Below the pieces are notes generated by a model. That model made no database searches. It had not been told where the DNA came from and saw nothing but the letters and a program-made list of their open reading frames with translations. A program made the translations under genes and the position numbers. From contig DATJPT010000019.1 in NCBI GenBank assembly GCA_035506275.1, positions 1 to 64,000 of the forward strand: a DNA stretch of 64,000 nt, written 5' to 3'. The stretch's first letter is position 1. Each line of letters begins with the position of its first letter. Positions 1-7,449 of the stretch are shown one piece after another. The stretch is from Bacteroidota bacterium. Lineage in GTDB: Bacteria > Bacteroidota > Ignavibacteria > UBA10030 > UBA8401.

Positions 1-1185
1 GGGGCAAATGAAATTCGAAATAATGGCGTGCTTTTTAACGCACGATTTGCAGTAGTAACAGATTCCATTGGCGTTATCCCTATCACCATTCAACATGCAG
101 TCTTCAACACAGGTAGCGATACTGTCGTCATTATCAACGGCAGTGTTAATGTTATGCCGAATATTTCGCGTCCGGAATTGGTTGCATATTATCCATTTGA
201 CGGCAACGCTAATGATTCAAGTGGTAGCGGTCTTAATGGCACCGTTGCTGGAGCAAGTCTCACGACAGATCGTTTTGGTGCAGCGAACAGTGCCTATAGT
301 TTTAATGGCTCCAGTTCTATCATCCGCTGCGGAGATATTCTTGACAGTGTCTTTTGTGCACCAATAGCAAAATTTAGCGTTTCGGGCTGGGCAAATACAA
401 GATCCTACAAGTCTCTTACCGAGGATGGAGGTTACATGCTTGGTAAGAACGCAGGGGGATCGGGACCGTATCAATGGGCCATCGGTCACTATCAGGGTTT
501 CATACTTGCTACAGTTTTTGCAGATACAAATGGTGCCACGAATTACATAGGAATCGCATCTCCCATGACAACTAACCAGTGGTTTCATTTTGCCTATGTT
601 TTTGATGGGAGCCAACTGGAAGCCAACCGCCTCAAACTCTATATCAATGGGTCGACCGTGAATTCTTATACCCTGTGGCATGTTGGAATAATTGGAACAA
701 CGACTGTTAACACACATCATCAGTTTTCGTTTGGTGCAGCACTTGCCCGCGACAATGCGTCGGTTTTAAATTTCTATGATGGCGATCTCGACGAGATTCG
801 AATATATAACTATGCACTGGACAGCACGGCAATTCAGTCTCTTTATCATGAGGGAGGCTGGCCTCTCACCGGTGTTACGAACGAAACTCAAAAAGGGATA
901 CCAACAGAATTCGAGCTTTCGCCGAATTATCCAAATCCCTTTAACCCTTCTACAATGATACAATTTGGAGTTCCCGTGGCGAGCCGGGTAAAGGTCGAGA
1001 TCTTCAATATTCTTGGACAACGTGTCGCGGAGCTTGTGAACCAGGAGGTTCAGCCAGGCTACTACCAGAGAGTATGGGATGGAGCTCGTGTGTCAGGGGC
1101 ATACATCTGCCGCATTGAGGCCGTATCGCTTAGCGACCCGAACAGACGTTTTGTTTCCGCGCGAAAGCTGATGATGATAAAATAA
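1..1185 (+). CDS. LamG-domain protein with T9SS C-terminal sorting domain (5' partial)
   Basis: The reading frame is open to the first base of the window, so the N-terminus lies outside. The apparent GTG start at 28 is probably internal. The visible part begins with a beta-rich stretch, then a concanavalin-like LamG/jelly-roll domain (opening YYPFDGNANDSSG, about 220 residues). It ends in a roughly 85-residue T9SS sorting domain carrying NYPNPFNPST, ILGQRVAELV and a final KLMMIK. LamG domains usually bind carbohydrate or protein ligands. The T9SS tail directs export across the outer membrane and surface attachment or release. An Asn/Gly-rich composition and no visible catalytic motif suggest an adhesin or binding module, possibly fused to an enzyme that lies upstream. 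A strong terminator follows at once. Confidence 0.85.
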   Translation, partial: GANEIRNNGVLFNARFAVVTDSIGVIPITIQHAVFNTGSDTVVIINGSVNVMPNISRPELVAYYPFDGNANDSSGSGLNGTVAGASLTTDRFGAANSAYSFNGSSSIIRCGDILDSVFCAPIAKFSVSGWANTRSYKSLTEDGGYMLGKNAGGSGPYQWAIGHYQGFILATVFADTNGATNYIGIASPMTTNQWFHFAYVFDGSQLEANRLKLYINGSTVNSYTLWHVGIIGTTTVNTHHQFSFGAALARDNASVLNFYDGDLDEIRIYNYALDSTAIQSLYHEGGWPLTGVTNETQKGIPTEFELSPNYPNPFNPSTMIQFGVPVASRVKVEIFNILGQRVAELVNQEVQPGYYQRVWDGARVSGAYICRIEAVSLSDPNRRFVSARKLMMIK

Positions 1186-1210
1186 AGGAAGGGTGATGCT
1201 GCAATAATCA

Positions 1211-1240
1211 AAAAGCCGCGGCTCTCTACCGCGGCTTTTT
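1211..1240. terminator. Bidirectional rho-independent terminator
   Basis: A perfect inverted repeat (GCCGCGG, 7-nt loop, CCGCGGC) is flanked by A-run and T-run, so it can serve both the LamG/T9SS gene on the plus strand and the convergent methyltransferase gene on the minus strand. Confidence 0.9.
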
Positions 1241-1264
1241 CATTTTTAATCTCTCATACTTAAT

Positions 1265-2080
1265 CTATTTTTCTCCTTTAATCATCATCCAGAACCCGCA
1301 CCAGGGGGCAAGAAGCTTTTGGTTGAAGAGGTTGACAAATTTCGGGAAACGCCGCCGGTACGAATCGCAAATGGTGTAAGAGCGGTCCTTGAATTTGCCG
1401 AACATCCGCTCGGCTTCGGACTTTGAATACGCTTTCCCCAAAGGATTCTCCCCTCCGTCGTAGATGCGCACCCAGTCTTCGGCCGTCGTCGAACGGGTCA
1501 GGCTGCTCTTCCTCTCCTTCAGAAATTTCCAGAACGTAAAGAGCGGGATGCCGAGCCACATGTGGAGCGAATTTTTGTGGTAGAGCATGATGACGATCCT
1601 TCCGCCGGGACGGAGGACGCGGTATACCTCGTCGATCGCTTTTTGAGTGTTGGGCGTATGATGCAGGACGCCGAATGAATAGACGACGTCGAACGTGGCG
1701 TCGTCAAAAGGAAGGTTCTCCGCGTCGGAAACGCGCGCATCGACCGGCAGCTCTTCGAGAGCGAAACGCATTTTGACAAGCTCGATGCTTTGAGGGGTCA
1801 GGTCGACTCCGGTGACGAGAGCTCCCCCCTTCGCGAACTGAAGAAGATCCGTGCCGAGACCGCAGCCGACTTCCAGAAGTTTTTTCCCGGCAAAACGGTC
1901 GAACCCGACGATCCTGTTCATGAACGGCTGCGTCTCATACCTGAACCGCTCGACTTCCCTGAAGAACTCCCTCGAACCCCATTCCAGATGCGTGAATTGT
2001 GTCCCGCACGGATGAGCGTTCCAGTAATCCCTGACCCTCGACTTTAATTGTTCATCCTGTGTGTCGATCATTTCCTTCAT
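1265..2080 (-). CDS. Class I SAM-dependent methyltransferase
   Basis: A 271-residue cytoplasmic methyltransferase. SAM-binding motif I is EVGCGLGTD, followed by an acidic residue in TGVDLT. The post-motifs DVVYSFGVLHHTP and YRVLRPGG are typical of the Methyltransf_11 group. The N-terminal part (DYWNAHPCGT) resembles methyltransferases found in natural-product and surface-polysaccharide loci. It follows the asparagine synthase by 24 bp on the same strand, so the two are probably cotranscribed. The substrate cannot be told from sequence; a small molecule or sugar precursor modified together with the amidotransferase is an inference. Confidence 0.85.
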   Translation of the reverse strand: MKEMIDTQDEQLKSRVRDYWNAHPCGTQFTHLEWGSREFFREVERFRYETQPFMNRIVGFDRFAGKKLLEVGCGLGTDLLQFAKGGALVTGVDLTPQSIELVKMRFALEELPVDARVSDAENLPFDDATFDVVYSFGVLHHTPNTQKAIDEVYRVLRPGGRIVIMLYHKNSLHMWLGIPLFTFWKFLKERKSSLTRSTTAEDWVRIYDGGENPLGKAYSKSEAERMFGKFKDRSYTICDSYRRRFPKFVNLFNQKLLAPWCGFWMMIKGEK

Positions 2081-2104
2081 GAAGCCGTCCCGTAAAAGTT
2101 GATC

Positions 2105-4000
2105 CTACGTAAGTGTTTCTCCCGCGATCCACGATTTGTGCCACATCTTGAAATTAATGAGGCTCCAGATTTGTGTGGAATAGTTGATCCCCCTTTTTTC
2201 ATATTCGCCCACAAGGTCACGGATGTATGCCGTATCGGTGTACGGATCCTCATAATCGAACAGGTACGGCTTGGCATACTCAAGAATCTTTTTTGTCAGC
2301 ATGTTCTTGCCGGAGCCGGCAAAGCCGATTTTTTTCCGGTAGATGATATTTCGGGGTATGACCCCTTCGACGGCTTTCTTGAGGATATATTTCGTTTCGC
2401 CGTTCTTGATCTTCAGCTGCCAGGGAATTTTCAGCGAGAACTCGACAAGCTTGTGGTCGAGGAACGGCACGCGCGCCTCGACCGACGTTGCCATCGTCAT
2501 CTTGTCGACGCGCATCAATAACAGCTCGGGGAGCCGGTTCTTCAGCTCCCAGTAGATCATCTTTGTGGAATAGTCGTCCCCCGGCACCGCCCGGTACGAT
2601 TCATCAACCAACATGCTTGAGGGAATCGCGGCTGTCGTGAGCAGTTTCGATTTTTCTCCGTCGTCGAAAGCTGTCGCCCCGCCTAAGAACGGCTCGCCGT
2701 TGGACAAAAAATTCTTTATGTAATTCTGCCGGTAGTCCACGCGGAGCGATTTCAACAGCGTCGAGAGCATCGCGTAGCTTGTCGACCGGAGCGCCTGGGG
2801 CATGGACCGGATGAACCGGAATTGTTCCTGCAGACGGAGAATGCGTTTGTAGAGAGTGTAGCCGCAGAATTGTTCGTCGCTCCCTTCGCCGACCTGCACG
2901 ACGATCGTCCCGTTGTCTCGGGCGAGTTTTGAGACATAGTAAAGAGGGAATGAAACCGGGTCCGCCAACGGCTCGTCGTGGTGATAGATGACCTCGGGAA
3001 AAAGGCGGATGAAATCGTCATCGTTGATGACGATCTCATGATGATTGGTCTTGAACGCCTTTGCGATCTGCCGGGCATAGGAGAATTCGTTCACCTTTTC
3101 CTGCCCTTCGATAGCGACCGAGAACGTGTCGACCGGACGGGTCATGAGCTGGCTCATGAGGGCAACGTTCGTGCTCGAATCGATGCCGCCGCTCAGAAAA
3201 ACGCCGAACGGGACGTCGCTCATCATCCTTTTTTCGATCGACTCCCGCAGGAGCTCGATGATGCGGCGCGAACAGTATTCCTCGCTCTGCACGTCCTCGC
3301 CGTCCACCGGCTGAAAGACGTTCCAGTATTGCTGCTTGTTGACGCTGCCGTTCGGCGAGACCTCCAAATAATGCCCCGCCTCGAGTTTCTTGATCCCCTT
3401 GAAAAGCGTCTGCGGCGCCGGCGTCGCGATGAACGTGAAATAGTGCGACAGGGCGGTTTCGTCCACCTCGCGCCGGATCGATGGATCCTCGAGAATTGCT
3501 TTTATCTCCGACCCGAACAGCAGGCGGTTGTTCGCCTCTGCATAATAGACCGGTTTGATGCCGATCCTGTCCCTGAAAAGGAAGAGCTTCTGTTTTTTTT
3601 CATCCCACAACGCGATGGCGAACATCCCTTCGAGCTTTTGCACGAACTGCGGTCCGTATTCTTCGTATGCATGGATGAGCGTTTCGGTATCGCTGCGGGA
3701 TTTGTAGCGGTGGCCTGCCGCTTCAAGTGCGGGACGGAGCTTCGCGTGATTGTAGATCTCGCCGTTGAAGATGATCCATACCGTACCGTCTTCATTGCAC
3801 ATCGGCTGGTTGCCGGCGGGGGAAAGGTCGACGATGGCGAGACGGCGGAAGCCTAAGCCGAGATTCTGTTTGGGGGAAACGTATATCCCGTCGGAATCCG
3901 GTCCGCGATGCCTGATCTTCTCGGTCATCCTGCGGAGCAGCTGCTCGTCGACCGGATGAGTATTCCCCTCAAAATGAAGGATCCCGCAAATTCCGCACAC
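2105..4000 (-). CDS. asnB: Asparagine synthase (glutamine-hydrolysing)
   Basis: A 631-residue AsnB-type enzyme that makes asparagine (or a related amide) from aspartate, ATP and glutamine. The N-terminal class II glutaminase domain has the nucleophile Cys2 (MCGICGI) and the motifs RLAIVD, NGEIYN and SDTE. The synthetase domain has the PPi-loop SGGIDSS. Length and domain order are normal for the family. Bacteria often carry several AsnB paralogues, some acting in polysaccharide or secondary metabolism. The methyltransferase 24 bp downstream makes a dedicated role possible, but primary asparagine synthesis cannot be excluded. Confidence 0.9.
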   Translation of the reverse strand: MCGICGILHFEGNTHPVDEQLLRRMTEKIRHRGPDSDGIYVSPKQNLGLGFRRLAIVDLSPAGNQPMCNEDGTVWIIFNGEIYNHAKLRPALEAAGHRYKSRSDTETLIHAYEEYGPQFVQKLEGMFAIALWDEKKQKLFLFRDRIGIKPVYYAEANNRLLFGSEIKAILEDPSIRREVDETALSHYFTFIATPAPQTLFKGIKKLEAGHYLEVSPNGSVNKQQYWNVFQPVDGEDVQSEEYCSRRIIELLRESIEKRMMSDVPFGVFLSGGIDSSTNVALMSQLMTRPVDTFSVAIEGQEKVNEFSYARQIAKAFKTNHHEIVINDDDFIRLFPEVIYHHDEPLADPVSFPLYYVSKLARDNGTIVVQVGEGSDEQFCGYTLYKRILRLQEQFRFIRSMPQALRSTSYAMLSTLLKSLRVDYRQNYIKNFLSNGEPFLGGATAFDDGEKSKLLTTAAIPSSMLVDESYRAVPGDDYSTKMIYWELKNRLPELLLMRVDKMTMATSVEARVPFLDHKLVEFSLKIPWQLKIKNGETKYILKKAVEGVIPRNIIYRKKIGFAGSGKNMLTKKILEYAKPYLFDYEDPYTDTAYIRDLVGEYEKRGINYSTQIWSLINFKMWHKSWIAGETLT

Positions 4001-4486
4001 GGTGGTAAAGGAAAAAGTAAAAGGGAAAAAAGGAAAAATTAAAAGCTAAACCTGCATAACTCAGATTTAGCTTTCGCTCATTGGTAAGGTAACGGAAATT
4101 CGAGAGAGTTTCAAGGCAGCTGGCAATGGCTCAAATTGAATCCTTCCCCCCGCTCGTACCGGACGATTTCAAATCGTTATAAAATGGCTGCTGAAATTTT
4201 AAGCGAGGAATCGGCGGGTTTGTGCGTTGGGCGCGATGCGCGCGTTAAGAAAACGGCTAGCATGTGATTTGGTTTGAGGGGCCGTTTTCTTGGGTGTGTG
4301 CGAAGGAAAGCATCGCGAGGGTTCCGATTCCGAGAGGCTCTCTTTGCTTCTTTCTCTGGCTACAGAGAAAGAAGAGAGCCCTGGCAAATTACAAACTGAG
4401 ACACCACCCGGCAGCGATTTCGCAAGCCGTAACACTATCTCTCACGCGATGGTTTACTTTTGTCCGGACTTCTATTACATTCTTCC
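4001..4486. other. Hairpin-rich divergent intergenic region
   Basis: No convincing gene. It separates asnB (minus) from a phosphoesterase (plus). Three inverted repeats are visible: 9-bp arms at 4042-4050/4066-4074 in the asnB leader; 11-bp perfect arms at 4247-4257/4281-4291; and an 18-bp paired hairpin at 4336-4380 whose left strand has a 5-nt bulge (4343-4347) and whose loop is 4 nt. None is followed by a T-run, so they are not simple terminators. They could be leader structures, a small RNA or a repeat element. Confidence 0.6.
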
Positions 4487-5188
4487 ATGCGCATCGCCAT
4501 TCTTTCCGATATTCATGCCAATTTTCAGGCTCTCCAAAAAGCCTTCGAGATAATCGACGCGAACGAGATCGAACAAGTTTATTGCCTCGGTGATATCGTC
4601 GGCTACGGCGCCGAACCGAATGAATGTGTCGCGATGATGTGCGAACGAAAGGTCTCGTGCATTATTGGAAACCATGATCAGGCGGTCCTGGACGTCGAGC
4701 AGGCCGAGCACTTGAACCGGTATGCGCGGGCGGCAATTGAATGGACCGCCCGGCAACTGGCCCCTGAACATCGCGAATTCTTATCGGGGCTTCCGTATAC
4801 GATCGTCGCCCATCAGTCGACGTTTGTCCATGCCTCCCCGGACGCTCCGGAGCAATGGAATTATATCGTGACAAGCTTCGATGCGCAGCAGTATTTTCAG
4901 TATCTAACGACGCCGCTCTGCTGGGTCGGACATTCGCACATCAGCGGGGTGTATTGCGAAGATCTGAAGATAAAGGAATTGCAGAAGGGGAAACGATTTA
5001 TCATCAATGTCGGAAGCGTCGGCCAGCCGCGGAATCGGGACAGCCGTTTGAGTTTTGGGATTTTCGACGATGAGCGCTGGGAATACGAACACGTGGTTTC
5101 GGAGTATGACGCCGCGTCCGCGAGGGAGAAAATTATCAGTGCGGGCTTGCCGGCGTACCTGGGGGATAGACTGCTTGCCGGAGTCTGA
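4487..5188 (+). CDS. Metallophosphoesterase (YfcE/diadenosine tetraphosphatase-like)
   Basis: A 233-residue calcineurin-like phosphoesterase. The start was set at the ATG giving MRIAILSDIHAN, because family members begin at this first metal-binding motif; an upstream TTG would add only nine unrelated residues. The metal-site motifs occur in order: SDIHAN, GDIVGYGAEPNEC, GNHD and VGHSH. Such proteins hydrolyse phosphodiesters or dinucleotide polyphosphates with two metal ions; the physiological substrate is unknown. It converges with the TlpA gene, leaving only a few bases between stops. Confidence 0.85.
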   Translation: MRIAILSDIHANFQALQKAFEIIDANEIEQVYCLGDIVGYGAEPNECVAMMCERKVSCIIGNHDQAVLDVEQAEHLNRYARAAIEWTARQLAPEHREFLSGLPYTIVAHQSTFVHASPDAPEQWNYIVTSFDAQQYFQYLTTPLCWVGHSHISGVYCEDLKIKELQKGKRFIINVGSVGQPRNRDSRLSFGIFDDERWEYEHVVSEYDAASAREKIISAGLPAYLGDRLLAGV

Positions 5189-5194
5189 GCATGC

Positions 5195-5818
5195 TTATTT
5201 TGCAGCCGCCAGCAGCTCCGCTTTGAATGTTTCTTTTGTTTGCAGGCCGATCATTTTCCTCACAATTTCCCCCTTCTTATTTACGAAGAACGACGTCGGA
5301 ATGCCCCTGATGCCGCCGAACGCCTCCTGAAGTTCTCCATTGTCGATGATGATCGGGTACGCGAGATTGGCCTGTTGAGCAAAGTTGTGTACGAGGTTGA
5401 GAACATCGCCGTCCTGGTCCACGGAAATGCCGAGGATCTTGATATTCTGGTCTTTGTATTCGTTCCGGATTGCAACGAGGTCCGGCAATTCTCTTTTGCA
5501 CGGTCCGCACCAGGTCGCCCAGAAATTGATCAGCACGACATTGTCCTTCGAGAAGTCGGCAAACGAGGTCTTCTTCCCGTTTTCGTCGGTCCACGTAAAA
5601 TCCGCGACCTTGGTCCCCTCGCCTTTCTGGACGGAACTCACCTTCGCGACGTTGCCGATGTAATTCCCCGATGCTGAAGATTCCGACTTCGACGAAGAAT
5701 CGTCTTCATCCTTTTTTGCACAGCCGGCGATGAATGCGAACATCACCAATATTGACATCAATAATGTTGCCGAAGAAAGAAGATTCGTTTTGTTGAATTT
5801 CGTCATTGTCGTTACCAT
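5195..5818 (-). CDS. TlpA/ResA-type thioredoxin lipoprotein
   Basis: A 207-residue periplasmic thiol-disulfide oxidoreductase. An N-terminal signal ends in a lipobox (FIAGC, Cys33), then comes a Ser/Asp-rich linker and an AhpC/TSA-thioredoxin fold with the active site WCGPC (Cys104, Cys107) and the cis-Pro motif GIPTSF. Family members reduce cytochrome c apoproteins or other envelope disulfides. The gene overlaps the end of the anti-sigma gene by a few bases, and that gene overlaps the sigma gene, so the three form one operon. This suggests that envelope thiol status is what the sigma system reports on or repairs. An internal ATG at 5806 is an alternative start. Confidence 0.88.
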   Translation of the reverse strand: MVTTMTKFNKTNLLSSATLLMSILVMFAFIAGCAKKDEDDSSSKSESSASGNYIGNVAKVSSVQKGEGTKVADFTWTDENGKKTSFADFSKDNVVLINFWATWCGPCKRELPDLVAIRNEYKDQNIKILGISVDQDGDVLNLVHNFAQQANLAYPIIIDNGELQEAFGGIRGIPTSFFVNKKGEIVRKMIGLQTKETFKAELLAAAK

Positions 5819-6672
5819 GGGTCTTTCTCGCCCAGCAGGGCGATCATTTTGCTTCTGTCGATTTTGCTGACCGCCGCGCAGAGCGTGTTCTTATGTCTCC
5901 AGAGCACAACGTTGCACCGGTCGGGAGTCTGTTCAAAATACCATCCTGTTTTTGTCAATGAGGCCTTCGCGTTTTCTGGCAGCCCGACCTTATTCCCCTT
6001 CATTGCTTCGTTCATATCCACCTGATACACATAGAGCAGACCTTCGCCTCCGATCTTGTACACGACATGGACAAGCCGCACTCCGTCGACATCCGAAAGA
6101 ATTCCGCCGCACCAGTCGCATCCATCGAGGTACGCAACGCTGACGTCGAACGCTGTTCCCTTCGCCAGGTAATCTTTGATATCATCCGGGTCGTGGCTCA
6201 CCAGAGATGGCTTCAGTGTGCCGGTCATCGCCGCGCTGTAGTTGTTCACCGATTGGGAGATGATGTTCTTGTTGCTTGAGATCGGAATTGCATTGTCCTT
6301 TTGGAGAAGGGAAACGGCGCCGACGGCGACGAGCAGGAGGGCAACGAGGGCAACGGCCGGATTGAGGAACGCCTCTCCCCAAAAAGATCCAGGCCGGTTT
6401 CGCGAAACGGGACGAAGGCGGTCCACCTCGGCGAGGACGGAATCGAAGACGGCGCCCGGCACGGTCTGCCGGCGGACTTTTTCATGGACGATCGACTTTG
6501 TCAATCGCTCCATCTCGAATTCATTGCGGCACGACCGGCAGGCGCCGGCATGTGCGGCAAAGCTATCGGCAGCGGCGGCATGGAGCCGCTTATCAACCGC
6601 TTCGCTGATCAACTCATGAAACTCTCTGCAATCCACCGCTGCCGCCCCGGAATTATTCTTGTGTTCGATCAA
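5812..6672 (-). CDS. Transmembrane anti-sigma factor with zinc finger and periplasmic CxxC domain
   Basis: A 286-residue protein that probably holds the adjacent ECF sigma factor inactive. Residues about 15-50 form a zf-HC2-like anti-sigma zinc motif (His41, Cys45, Cys48). One membrane helix lies at about 104-123. The remaining 160 residues would face the periplasm and contain CDWC (Cys185, Cys188) plus Cys253 and Cys265. The stop of the sigma gene and the start here overlap (4 bp), which usually means coupled translation. The periplasmic cysteines next to a TlpA partner suggest redox control, but this is inference. I do not recognise the periplasmic domain. Confidence 0.82.
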   Translation of the reverse strand: MIEHKNNSGAAAVDCREFHELISEAVDKRLHAAAADSFAAHAGACRSCRNEFEMERLTKSIVHEKVRRQTVPGAVFDSVLAEVDRLRPVSRNRPGSFWGEAFLNPAVALVALLLVAVGAVSLLQKDNAIPISSNKNIISQSVNNYSAAMTGTLKPSLVSHDPDDIKDYLAKGTAFDVSVAYLDGCDWCGGILSDVDGVRLVHVVYKIGGEGLLYVYQVDMNEAMKGNKVGLPENAKASLTKTGWYFEQTPDRCNVVLWRHKNTLCAAVSKIDRSKMIALLGEKDPW

Positions 6673-7259
6673 TCTTTACCGACAAACCCGCGCTTCTTTG
6701 CATACTCGTACAGCTTCGCGTACAAAAGCTTTCTCCCGCGGTGCAGGCGTGACCGGACCGTTCCCACCGGACATTCGACAAACTCTGCGATCTCCTCATA
6801 CGTCAGCCCTTCGATATCGCACAGGATCACGACCGTCCGGAATTCCTCCGGGAGCGACTCGAGAGCTTTTGTAACATCATCGTCCAGCAGATTACCGAAC
6901 AATTTTTCCTGCAGATCGTTCGGGTCGGCAGAATTTTCACGGATGACGTTGTAGAAGTTCTGGATGTCGTTGTAGTCAACGGTATCCGGCTCCTTCACTG
7001 CCTTCCGGTAGACGTTGATGTACGTGTTTTTCATTATACGGAACAACCATGCGCGCACGTTGGTTCCTTTTTCATACTTATCCCAGAAGCGAAACGCCTT
7101 CAAAAACGTCTCCTGGAGGAGGTCCCGAGCGTCGTCCGCATTGCCCGTCATCCGCAGCGCGTAATTATAGAGGATGTCAGAGTGGGGGATGGCCTCCCGC
7201 TCGAACTCTTTGTGGACGCTTTTGGGGGTATTGAGGACGGTAAGAAAGAATGCAAACAT
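6669..7259 (-). CDS. ECF RNA polymerase sigma factor (RpoE/SigE-like)
   Basis: A 196-residue group IV sigma factor. Region 2 is seen around DDARDLLQETFLKAF and WLFRIMKNTYIN, and region 4 around LPEEFRTVVILCDIEGLTYEEIA with the helix-turn-helix VGTVRSRLHRGR. It is the first gene of a sigma / anti-sigma / TlpA operon with overlapping junctions. Such sigma factors direct transcription of envelope-stress genes and usually their own operon. It has no recognisable similarity in its flanks to the second ECF gene at 48 kb, so the two are separate systems. Confidence 0.92.
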   Translation of the reverse strand: MFAFFLTVLNTPKSVHKEFEREAIPHSDILYNYALRMTGNADDARDLLQETFLKAFRFWDKYEKGTNVRAWLFRIMKNTYINVYRKAVKEPDTVDYNDIQNFYNVIRENSADPNDLQEKLFGNLLDDDVTKALESLPEEFRTVVILCDIEGLTYEEIAEFVECPVGTVRSRLHRGRKLLYAKLYEYAKKRGFVGKD

Positions 7260-7449
7260 GCAATTGTTCCGCCGCGCCGTGAAGGCCGCGAATGGTCGTC
7301 AGCGATAGTTCCCGCGCCGTGCGGGCGTTATCCGCCGTTGGGTTAATTCATTCCGTAATGAAAACTTAACAAAAAACCGGATGACATTCAACTCATCTCT
7401 CTCTATATTATCACCAGTTCATCCAGTATCACGGCTCGGGAGAGGTACA

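Noticed and set aside
2978..3856. 292-residue plus-strand frame opposite asnB
   Set aside because: Antisense shadow of a well-supported gene; composition is Arg/Asp-rich without any family feature.
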